Positions 26,898 through 35,521 of a stretch of 64,000 bases of DNA are shown here, piece after piece. The translations under genes were made by a program, and so were the position numbers. The notes under the pieces were generated by a model. It made no database searches and was not told the origin of the DNA. It saw only the letters and a program-made list of their open reading frames with translations. Numbering within the stretch: the stretch's first letter is position 1; each line of letters begins with the position of its first letter. The stretch comes from Bacteroides nordii WAL 11050 = JCM 12987. Its GTDB lineage: Bacteria > Bacteroidota > Bacteroidia > Bacteroidales > Bacteroidaceae. The stretch covers positions 1 through 64,000 of the forward strand of contig BAJA01000012.1 in the NCBI GenBank assembly GCA_000613465.1, written 5' to 3'.

Positions 26898-28427
26898 ATG
26901 AAACTATATATTTATATATTATCCTTGTCATTAGTTATCGGGGCGATGACACTGACAAGTTGTAACGACTTTTTGGATCGTAGTCCGCAAGGGCAATTTA
27001 CAGAAGATGACGATCCGAACGCATTGGTAAATGGCAAGATTTACAACGTTTACACCATGATGCGTAACTTTAACATAACTGCAGGGACACCGGCATTCGC
27101 CATCCATAGTTTCCGAAGCGAAGATGCCGAAAAAGGCAGTATAAGCAGTGATGGTTCGGACATCGCAGAAATGTACGATGATTTCATCTACACACCTACC
27201 AATGGTTTATTGGGTGGATACTGGAGTCAGAATTATGCAATCATCTTCCAGTGCAATGACATCCTTACCTCTATTGAAGAGAGTGAAGCAAGCGGCAAGC
27301 TGACGGAAGAAGATCTCCGTAATCGTGGAGAGGCGATGTTTTTCCGTGCCTACTGCTACTTTAACCTGGTACGTGCTTTCGGCGAAGTTCCTCTGATCAC
27401 TTTTAAAGTGAATGATTCTTCGGAGGCAAATGTGCCTAAAACCACCGCAGAGAATCTTTATAAACAAATAGACAAGGATCTTGCCGGAGCCGAAAAGCTA
27501 CTGCCGGAACAGTGGACAACAGAATACCTGGGCCGCCTTACCTGGGGGGCCGCCCGTTCGCTCCATGCACGTACGTTCATGATGCGCAATAATTGGGATA
27601 GCCTTTATGTAGCCGCCAACGATGTCATGTCAAGCGGACTTTATAATCTGAATACTCCCTACGAGAAGATATTTACAGACGAAGGTGAGAATAACAGTGG
27701 TTCTATTTTCGAACTACAATGTACAGCTACAGCAGCAATGCCTGCCAGCGATGTAATAGGTAGCCAGTTTTGTGAAGTACAGGGAGTGCGTGGCGCAAGT
27801 CAATGGGATCTTGGCTGGGGATTCAATATGGCAACTGAAGAGTTGTATAATGCTTATGAAGCGGGAGACCCACGTAGAGATGCAACCCTCCTCTACTTCC
27901 GCAAGAACGAGACAGATCCGATCACTCCTGAAAATACAAATACCCCTTACAATGAATCACCTGTATCTCAGGCCATGGGACGCGCCTTTAACAAGAAAGC
28001 GTATACAGACCCGGCCTTGCGGCGTGAGTATACCAATAAAGGTTTTTGGGTAAATATCCGGCTTATCCGTTATGCAGACGTAGTGCTAATGGCGGCCGAA
28101 GCTGCCAATGAGTTGGGAAAGACAGGAGAAGCCAATGCCGATCTCGAAATGGTACGGGCACGGGCACGTGGCAACAATCCGAATATTCTTCCAAAGATAG
28201 AATCGATGGATCAGACTGTACTTCGTGACGCCATCCGGCACGAACGACGGGTAGAGCTTGGAATGGAATTCGACCGTTTCTATGATCTCGTACGATGGGG
28301 CATTGCTTCTGATGTGCTTCATGCAGCAGGAAAGCTGAATTATCAGCCCAAGAATGCACTATTGCCGTTACCACAAACGGAAATAGATAAATCGAAAGGA
28401 GTATTGGTACAAAATCCTGACTATTAA
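26898..28427 (+). CDS. SusD/RagB-like surface glycan-binding lipoprotein
   Basis: This 509-residue protein has a lipoprotein signal (GAMTLTSCNDFLDRSPQGQF, Cys at about 22) and the SusD/RagB N-terminal region (LVNGKIYNVYTMM; NRGEAMFFRAYCYFNLVRAF). The C-terminal SusD signature is IRHERRVELGMEFDRFYDLV with ending LLPLPQTEIDKSKGVLVQNPDY. It forms the lid of the SusC-like transporter encoded upstream. The gene is followed by a 476-base space that contains a tandem palindromic array before the GH3 gene. Confidence 0.95.
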   Translation: MKLYIYILSLSLVIGAMTLTSCNDFLDRSPQGQFTEDDDPNALVNGKIYNVYTMMRNFNITAGTPAFAIHSFRSEDAEKGSISSDGSDIAEMYDDFIYTPTNGLLGGYWSQNYAIIFQCNDILTSIEESEASGKLTEEDLRNRGEAMFFRAYCYFNLVRAFGEVPLITFKVNDSSEANVPKTTAENLYKQIDKDLAGAEKLLPEQWTTEYLGRLTWGAARSLHARTFMMRNNWDSLYVAANDVMSSGLYNLNTPYEKIFTDEGENNSGSIFELQCTATAAMPASDVIGSQFCEVQGVRGASQWDLGWGFNMATEELYNAYEAGDPRRDATLLYFRKNETDPITPENTNTPYNESPVSQAMGRAFNKKAYTDPALRREYTNKGFWVNIRLIRYADVVLMAAEAANELGKTGEANADLEMVRARARGNNPNILPKIESMDQTVLRDAIRHERRVELGMEFDRFYDLVRWGIASDVLHAAGKLNYQPKNALLPLPQTEIDKSKGVLVQNPDY

Positions 28428-28616
28428 TGACATCAATTAATTTAGTGTAAAGTCCATGAAATCTTAAAATAGAGGGAGAATAGAGAAGAAAGAGGCAAGC
28501 TGTATCAGCACACCGAAGGGTATAAACCCAACCTACGATAATCTCCTGTAATTCATAGACTTACACCCATAAAAAGTTCTACCTTTAAAGGGATATAGAT
28601 ACATAAATAAGGTAGC

Positions 28617-28780
28617 TTTAGTGACATGCTGATGTCACCTTCAATGACATCCCGATGTCATGGGTGGTGACATCCCTGATGTTACTGGTGGTGACATCCC
28701 TGATGTTACTGGTGGTGACATCACGATGTCATGGGTGGTGACATCACGATGTCACTGAAGGGTACATCAGCATGTCATAT
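28617..28780. repeat. 23/24-bp-spaced array of TGACATC palindromes
   Basis: TGACAT cores occur at 28622, 28645, 28668, 28692, 28716 and 28739, and a degenerate unit (GTACAT) at 28762, spaced 23-24 bases. Most units are dyads, e.g. TGACATCACGATGTCA, joined by GGTGG-type linkers. The array lies in the 476-base non-coding space 28428-28903 of the locus. The rest of that space shows no ORF I can support. Confidence 0.85.
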
Positions 28781-28903
28781 ATGGCGACGCTAAAAACAGT
28801 TATAAATATCAACACTGCTATGCCATATACAGTGATATCCGGATAGGATAAAAGAAGATATTATCAGCCTGTCAGTTCAAATCAATTATAAATAAAAACA
28901 AAT

Positions 28904-31277
28904 ATGAGTAAAGTAATTAAGAAACTAAGTATTCTGTTTGCAATTGTCCTGAGTGGTACAATCAGTGTTCAGGCACAAAAGTCTCCACAAGACATGAATC
29001 GTTTCATCGATGCATTGATGAAGAAGATGACTGTGGATGAAAAGATCGGCCAGCTCAACCTTCCCGTGACCGGTGACATCACCACCGGACAGGCCAAGAG
29101 CAGCGACATCGCCGGGAAAATAAAACGGGGTGAAGTAGGCGGACTCTTCAACCTGAAAGGAGTAGAAAAAATCCGCGACGTACAGAAACTTGCCGTAGAG
29201 AATTCCCGACTCGGTATTCCTCTGTTATTCGGCATGGATGTCATTCATGGATACGAAACAATCTTCCCCATCCCACTGGCTTATCATGTACGTGGGATAT
29301 GAAGCCATCGAAGAATCGGCCCGTATCGCTGCTGTCGAAGCAAGTGCAGACGGTATCTCATGGACTTTCAGCCCTATGGTGGACATCAGCCGTGACCCGC
29401 GTTGGGGACGGGTATCCGAAGGTTCCGGCGAAGACCCGTTCCTCGGCTCACTCATTGCCCGGGCCATGGTGAACGGATATCAGGGAAAAGAGCCGTCAAG
29501 CCAGCTCAAACGTAATGATGAAATTATGGCTTGCGTCAAGCACTTTGCACTTTATGGAGCAGGAGAAGGCGGACGGGATTACAACACGGTTGATATGAGC
29601 CGCCAACGGATGTACAACGAATACTTCCCTCCCTTTGAAGCCGCCATTGAAGCAGGAGTAGGCAGTGTGATGGCTTCGTTCAATGAAGTAGACGGAGTAC
29701 CCGCCACAGCCAATAAGTGGTTAATGACAGATGTTCTTCGCGGTCAGTGGGGATTCGGTGGATTTGTAGTAACTGACTATACCGGAATTTCCGAAATGAT
29801 CGATCATGGTATCGGTGATCTCCAAACCGTTTCAGCCCGTGCCATCAATGCCGGAGTAGACATGGATATGGTGAGTGACGGTTTTGTCAGTACACTGAAA
29901 AAGTCGATTCAGGAAGGGAAGGTTTCTATGATGACCCTAAACACCGCCTGTCGTCGTATCTTGGAAGCCAAATATAAACTGGGATTATTTGATGATCCGT
30001 ATAAATATTGTGATCCGAAACGTCCGGCACGCGATATATTCACCCGCTCACACCGGGATGCCGCCCGCCGCATTGCCTCAGAAAGCTTTGTGCTCTTGAA
30101 AAATGACAATCAGACCCTCCCCCTGAAAGCAACCGGAACAATTGCCGTTATCGGCCCATTGGCAGATACCCGGGCTAATATGCCGGGCACATGGAGTGTA
30201 GCAGCCGTTCTGGACCGTTCACCGTCACTCATTGAAGGACTCCGCGAAATGGTAGGCCGAATGGACGAAATGCCGCTCAACCAGCCGAATGAACCGTGGT
30301 ATATTCCTCTGATGGAAAATGGAGCTAACATCAATCTACTATATGCCAAGGGTAGCAATCTGATCAGTGATGCCGCTTACGAAGAACGCGCTACCATGTT
30401 TGGCCGTTCTTTAAACCGTGACAACCGTACGGATGCCGAACTGCTAAAAGAAGCAATAGCAACGGTCAACAAAGCAGACGTTATTGTAGCCGCTTTGGGA
30501 GAATCTTCTGAAATGAGTGGCGAGAGCAGTAGCCGTACCAATCTGGATCTGCCGGATGTACAACAAACGTTATTGAAAGCATTGGTCGCTACCGGTAAGC
30601 CGGTCGTATTAGTACTGTTCACAGGCCGTCCGCTGGTTCTGAACTGGGAACAAGCCAACGTACCTGCCATCCTCAATGTATGGTTTGGTGGAAGCGAAGC
30701 TGCTTATGCAATTGGTGATGTACTGTTTGGTCGCGTTAACCCCAGTGGCAAACTAACCATGAGCTTCCCGCAAAACGTAGGACAAATACCTTTGTACTAT
30801 GCTCACAAAAATACAGGACGTCCCTTACACGACGGTAAATGGTTCGAGAAATTTCGCAGTAATTACCTTGATGTAACGAACGAACCGCTTTATCCATTTG
30901 GTTTCGGACTCTCTTATACCACCTTTGCATACAGTGATATCAGTCTGAGCCAGACCAGTATGAATATGCAGGGAGTTCTGACAGCTTCTGTAAACGTTAC
31001 CAATACCGGAGCATTCCCCGGCGGAGAAGTTGTACAGCTCTACATCCGTGATCTTGTGGGTAGTACGACCCGCCCGGTAAAAGAGTTGAAAGGATTCGAA
31101 AGAATCTATCTCCAGCCCGGCCAGACACGCACTGTTACTTTCAAGATAGCACCCGAAATGCTGAAGTTCTATAACTACGACCTGCAATATGTGGTAGAAC
31201 CCGGAGACTTCAGTATAATGATAGGGCCTAATAGCAGAGATGTACAAACGGCGAGCATTCGTTTAATTGACAGTTGA
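28904..31277 (+). CDS. bglX: GH3 beta-glucosidase (BglX-like; doubly frameshifted)
   Basis: When restored this is about 791 residues. It has a signal peptide (LSILFAIVLSGTISVQA), then the GH3 N-terminal domain (FSPMVDISRDPRWGRVSEGS; MACVKHFALYGAGEGGRDYN) with the nucleophile Asp in GFVVTDYTGISEM. The C-terminal GH3 domain and a fibronectin-like end follow (PFGFGLSYTTF; GEVVQLYIRDLVGSTTRPVK). Near 29282 and 29301 two bases appear lost; restoring both gives PLALSCTWDMEAIEESARIA. With SusC/SusD and a GH144 enzyme next to it, it most likely removes glucose from sophoro-oligosaccharides, a role shown for a B. thetaiotaomicron homologue. Confidence 0.92.
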
Positions 31278-31365
31278 CAGTTGACAATTGACAGTTGCTA
31301 TGCAGCATGATTGCGCAGCCAGTATACAGCGCAGCAACTGTCAATTGTCAACTGTCAACTGTCAA
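31267..31365. repeat. 32-bp perfect inverted repeat overlapping the GH3 stop
   Basis: The arms 31267-31298 and 31334-31365 are exact reverse complements built of TTGACAGTTGACAATTGACAG units with a 35-base loop. The GH3 stop codon (31275-31277) lies inside the left arm. More CAACTTTCAATTTTCAATT sequence follows up to 31411, just before the GH144 start. Confidence 0.85.
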
Positions 31366-31418
31366 CTAAACAAGGTTTCACGCTGCACAGCAACTTTCAA
31401 TTTTCAATTAACAAAGAC

Positions 31419-32777
31419 ATGAAACATATCTCTTTTTATACACTCCTCTGTTGCCTCTTACTGGCAACAGGGGCGTGTCAGAACAATAAAAAATCAGGTG
31501 ATAAGAAAGACGCTTCTCTCACCGACAGTCTGACTACAGACGCATTGCTGGACACAGTTCAGCGACGTACCTTTCTCTATTTCTGGGAGGGAGCCGAGCC
31601 CAACAGTGGTCTTGCTCCCGAACGTATCCACATGGACGGTAAGTATCCCGCCGGTGGACCGGACGTTGTTACTTCCGGCGGTAGTGGTTTTGGTATTATG
31701 GCCATCCTGGCAGGTATAGACCGTGGCTACGTTTCACGTACAGACGGATTGGCACGTATGGAGAAAATAGTTTCCTTCCTTGAACGTGCCGACCGCTTCA
31801 AAGGTGCCTATCCGCACTGGTGGCAGGGTGAAACAGGAAAGGTGAAACCCTTCGGACAAAAAGACAATGGCGGAGATCTGGTAGAAACAGCATTCCTCAT
31901 GCAAGGGTTACTTGCAGTACACCAGTATTATATAGACGGAACTCCACAGGAAAAAGCCTTGGCACAAAGAATTGATAAACTCTGGCGGGAGGTAGACTGG
32001 AACTGGTACCGCAAAGGAGGACAGAACGTGCTCTATTGGCACTGGAGTCCGGAATATGGTTGGGACATGGACTTCCCCGTTCATGGCTATAACGAATGTC
32101 TCATTATGTATATACTTGCCGCAGCATCACCCACTCACGGTGTTCCTGCCGCTGTATATCACGAAGGATGGGCACAGAACGGAGCCATTGTATCTCCGCA
32201 CAAAGTAGAGGGTATCGACCTTCATCTGCGCTATCAGGGAACCGAAGCCGGACCGCTCTTCTGGGCGCAATACTCCTTCCTGGGGCTTGATCCTGTCGGA
32301 CTGAAAGACGAGTACTGCCCAAGTTATTTCAATGAAATGCGTAACCTCACGCTTGTCAACCGCGCTTACTGCATCCGCAATCCAAAGCACTACAAAGGAT
32401 TTGGTCCGGACTGTTGGGGGCTAACCGCCAGTTATTCGGTAAATGGTTATGCTGCCCACTCCCCCAATGAACGGGAAGACTTAGGAGTCATCTCTCCTAC
32501 TGCTGCCCTGTCATCCATTGTATATACACCGGAGTATTCTTTGCAGGTGATGCAACATCTTTATAACATGGGAGACAAAGTGTTTGGCCCTTACGGTTTT
32601 TATGATGCATTCAGCGAAACTGACAACTGGTACCCACAGCGTTATCTCGCTATAGATCAAGGACCAATAGCAGTAATGATTGAAAACTACCGGACCGGAT
32701 TATTATGGAAACTTTTCATGAGTCATCCGGATGTTCAGGCTGGATTGAAAAAGTTAGGATTCAACAAGCCGGCTTAA
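31419..32777 (+). CDS. GH144-like endo-beta-1,2-glucanase lipoprotein
   Basis: This 452-residue protein has a lipoprotein signal (LLATGACQNN). An (alpha/alpha)6-type catalytic domain follows with FLYFWEGAEPNSGLAPER, TSGGSGFGIMAILAGIDRGY, YWHWSPEYGWDMDFPVHGYN and FGPYGFYDAFSETDNWYPQR. This is the glucoamylase-like family now classed as GH144, whose characterised members are endo-beta-1,2-glucanases. I start at MKHISFY because this gives the lipoprotein signal; the longer frame runs back through the inverted repeat. It would cut beta-1,2-glucan into oligosaccharides for import by the SusC/D pair and trimming by the GH3 enzyme. Confidence 0.87.
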   Translation: MKHISFYTLLCCLLLATGACQNNKKSGDKKDASLTDSLTTDALLDTVQRRTFLYFWEGAEPNSGLAPERIHMDGKYPAGGPDVVTSGGSGFGIMAILAGIDRGYVSRTDGLARMEKIVSFLERADRFKGAYPHWWQGETGKVKPFGQKDNGGDLVETAFLMQGLLAVHQYYIDGTPQEKALAQRIDKLWREVDWNWYRKGGQNVLYWHWSPEYGWDMDFPVHGYNECLIMYILAAASPTHGVPAAVYHEGWAQNGAIVSPHKVEGIDLHLRYQGTEAGPLFWAQYSFLGLDPVGLKDEYCPSYFNEMRNLTLVNRAYCIRNPKHYKGFGPDCWGLTASYSVNGYAAHSPNEREDLGVISPTAALSSIVYTPEYSLQVMQHLYNMGDKVFGPYGFYDAFSETDNWYPQRYLAIDQGPIAVMIENYRTGLLWKLFMSHPDVQAGLKKLGFNKPA

Positions 32778-32906
32778 AAAAGAAAAGGTATAGCCGTTAC
32801 TTCGTTCATCAGTTTTGAATCAATTTCTGTGTTCTATGGTAAACTGATTCATTATTAATCAGATTTGAATTAAATATCCAACTACTGATTTGCATCAATA
32901 ACAAGG

Positions 32907-32950
32907 GTATCCCTGTTCTCTTCTTTTTGAGAAGAGAACAGGGATACTTT
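32907..32950. terminator. bidirectional terminator after GH144 gene
   Basis: The arms at 32907-32924 and 32930-32947 (GTATCCCTGTTCTCTTCT and its complement) have a 5-base loop and a T-run on the plus side. They lie between convergent genes. Confidence 0.88.
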
Positions 32951-33020
32951 TACAATTATTCATCTACCTGTAAAACTTATATTATACAAAGAAAATAATT
33001 CGGATAAAGTAAAGTTCTCG

Positions 33021-34635
33021 TTAAAACGACAAGCTTCCTACCTTGATTCTTGATTTTAAACGCTTTATCAACACCCTGCTTTCCGGAGTCATGTTCCTGC
33101 TTCCGATAAATCGTTCTATGTCACTGATATTGACAGGAACCATTGCGCTTGATTCCCAATTCGCATCAGGAGCTATTTTATATTTCTCTATAAGCTCCTG
33201 ATAGGTATAAGTTTCACTAAACCCTATATAAACATATCCGCATATTTCAAATTCAAACCGTTCTCCGTTTGCAATGACCATAATATCAGTGAAGCCATTA
33301 ATTGAATTATTTATTAATGCAGAACTACCTGTATCTACTCCAATTTCCTCTCTTAATCCCCGCATCAGACACCTGTTGTAATCAAACGTCCATACTTCTC
33401 CAGTCTGGACTGGTCCATCAAAGAAAAAGTTTCGTCGTACGTGAAATGCCATTGTCCTTCGCAAGCAATACCCTTTCCCCTACAAGAAAACAGAAATTCC
33501 ATACCCTCGCCCCTATTGAAACAAACAAACCCCCCGATACCTATCGAATTAAAAAAAGGAACGAGCCGATTCACATCTTCGGGCGTCCTGACAACAAACA
33601 CTCTGGAATTGTACCTCCTTAGTTCCTGATACAATATGCTCATAAACCTGAAAGTAAAGTAATCGGACGTATACAGTTTAAGGCTGATTATTGGAAATTC
33701 CCCCACAACAGTCCGGTTCCGGCTCATATGATACACTCCAAGAACCGACCCATTAAAATTGTTCGTACCATCTTTTGCCAGAAAGAACTCAGCCGCTTTC
33801 CGGGCGCAATCTTTCAAAAGCGAATCGATATCCAGATTACCGAAATTTTCATGAAGGAAAGTATACAACTTCGCCGTCATTTCCGGATCGGATGTCTTAA
33901 CCTTCGAATAAGCCTCTGAGCAGCCACAGGATTATCATTCTGAAGGAATAGCTTGTCAGTCAACGGCTGGACGTATGCTTCGGGAACCTCCCAAACAAAA
34001 GTCCGGTTACTATTCGCAACGGTAAAGTTACGACTTTCATATTGGGAAAAAGTAAAATCCACTACAGACACCTCCTCGCTGTCATTGACTGTAAACTCTC
34101 GTTTCAGTCCTTCGTCAATAGAGCGCAGATTATTGTTTTTCAACCTATCTAAGCAGAAATTCAGTCCCATCAACAACTTGCCTTCAATTTCTTCTGGAGA
34201 ATGTATAGCTTTAGGAGAGAACAACATTTTATCGGCATATTTTTTCTTAAACCTTTTAATTCCACTCATTTTAGTATTATTCATATGCTCAAAAGCAACT
34301 TCGCCCTCATAGAAATAGAGTAAAACAGGCTTATCCGCATCCATATATCTTTGGATTTCCTCTTCAACTCCTTTGCCAACCCGTGTCCATAAAAAAACAA
34401 CTAAAGCATCACATTGATTAGTAATCTGTTCGTTGATAATTTCTTGAGGCTTCTTTCCAGACGAAGGGGCTGAGCTTATTTTCCAATGCCGAGGCATTAA
34501 GCATACACACCCCTTCTGATTTGCCTGGTTCCATTGCATAACGGCATTAACTATCCGCGTATCAAGTCCGATAGCGTCCAAGTCACTGCACGTTCCTATC
34601 ATTATATTATATAATGTCACATTCTGTTTTGCCAT
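33021..34635 (-). CDS. TIR/DUF4062-like protein with degenerate Nudix-like C-terminus (two frameshifts)
   Basis: Three overlapping frames join into one 538-residue protein if one base is restored near 33915 (AAQEAYSKVKTSDPEMTAKL) and one near 33384 (EKYGRFDYNRCLMRGLREEI). The N-terminal 160 residues resemble DUF4062/TIR-like domains: MIGTCSDLDAIGLDTRIVNA, then EIINEQITNQCDALVVFLWT and EIQRYMDADKPVLLYFYE. The C-terminal part contains RGLREEIGV, which fits the second half of a Nudix box but lacks its first Glu and upstream Gly/Glu, so catalysis is doubtful. No signal peptide is present. It starts 17 bases after an acyltransferase gene. The role is unknown; sensing of nucleotides or a defence function is a guess. 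Confidence 0.7.
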
Positions 34636-34652
34636 ACTATTTTTTTATTATT

Positions 34653-35170
34653 CTATTTTGTTTTCACGGGATACCCGTTTTTATCAACTCTCCCGACAAT
34701 CCGCCCCGGGTTTCCCACAACCAAAGCATATTCGGGAACATCTCTCGTAATTACCGCTCCTGCACCTATCATCGCCCATCTGCCGATGGTAACTCCACAT
34801 ACAATCTCGCATTCGCGCCAATGGATGCTCCATAGCCAATATAACTTTCACCCACACTCCAATCGGAACTTTTCTTTAAAGTTCCATCTTCGTTTATCGA
34901 ACGGGGATATTTATCATTCGTAAAAGAGACAGAAGGACCGATAAAAACCCCATCATCAATGGTCACGCCAAAAGGTATCATCACATTATCTTGAATTTTA
35001 ACTCGATTACCTATTTTTACCCCCTTATCAATAAAAATATGACGATGGATTTTACATTCCTCGCCAATCTTCACGTCGGAAGAAATTATAGTATACTCTT
35101 CAACAAAAGTATTTTCACCTATCAAGACAGTAGGGTCAATTTTTGCTTCATTGGATATCATATTTATCAA
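34653..35170 (-). CDS. hexapeptide-repeat (left-handed beta-helix) acyltransferase (frameshifted)
   Basis: When restored this is 172 residues made of hexapeptide repeats such as [20 protein letters not shown] and [20 protein letters not shown]. It closes with [20 protein letters not shown] and [19 protein letters not shown], the classic C-terminus of WbbJ/LpxA-like acetyltransferases. The frame breaks near 34807; one added base gives [20 protein letters not shown]. These enzymes acetylate sugar nucleotides or glycans, yet the only linked gene is the DUF4062-like one 17 bases downstream, not a glycan cluster. A hairpin (35221-35257) lies about 50 bases upstream of its start. Confidence 0.85.
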
Positions 35171-35220
35171 TATTAAATATTTTATTATAATACACTATTT
35201 CATTATCATCTATGAATATA

Positions 35221-35257
35221 AAAGGGTACTTCCGGGATGAACAGGAAGTACCCTTTT
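35221..35257. terminator. hairpin between the coiled-coil lipoprotein gene and the acyltransferase
   Basis: AAAGGGTACTTCC pairs with GGAAGTACCCTTT with a 10-base loop and T-runs on both sides. The 35171-35521 interval holds this hairpin, a second one at 35449-35482 and only a doubtful 64-codon frame. Confidence 0.75.
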
Positions 35258-35448
35258 GCCTAAATACAATCAGGCCATCTGGTAGAGATGAAATATAGCA
35301 GCCTGATTGTTGAAATTACGGCTTATCGCAAGAAGTAATTTCAGAAACAAACAATATATCATATATTTATTATTACTGAACTCATATAATTCTATCGTTT
35401 TCTGACGATCTTCAGATGAATAATCATCATTAAATTTCTGGTTGATCA

Positions 35449-35482
35449 AATAGAGAGACTTCAACGGGGAAGTCTCTCTATT
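35449..35482 (-). terminator. terminator of the coiled-coil lipoprotein gene
   Basis: AATAGAGAGACTTC pairs with GAAGTCTCTCTATT around a short CAACGGG-type loop, about 40 bases after the stop at 35522. Confidence 0.75.
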
Positions 35483-35521
35483 GATAAGACCGCAATATTA
35501 AATTGTCAGAGAACGCCTATA

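Noticed and set aside
28617-28780. CRISPR array
   Set aside because: Units are spaced 23-24 bases with linkers of only about 7 bases, which are not variable spacers. No cas genes are in the window. The same applies to the arrays at 42636, 42848 and 54245.
29238-31277. A separate second GH3 gene starting inside the first
   Set aside because: The N-terminal residues before ARIAAVEAS are not GH3-like in this frame. Two restored bases join the halves into a normal BglX-like protein.
32808-32900. A possible ATCAG/TTTGAAT repeat after the GH144 gene
   Set aside because: Copies near 32808, 32858 and 32883 are irregularly spaced and too divergent in this AT-rich stretch to call an array.
35270-35464. 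A 64-codon minus-strand frame between two hairpins
   Set aside because: Its start codon lies inside the terminator of the upstream gene and its sequence has no recognisable features. It could still be a small gene, since a hairpin follows it, but support is too weak.
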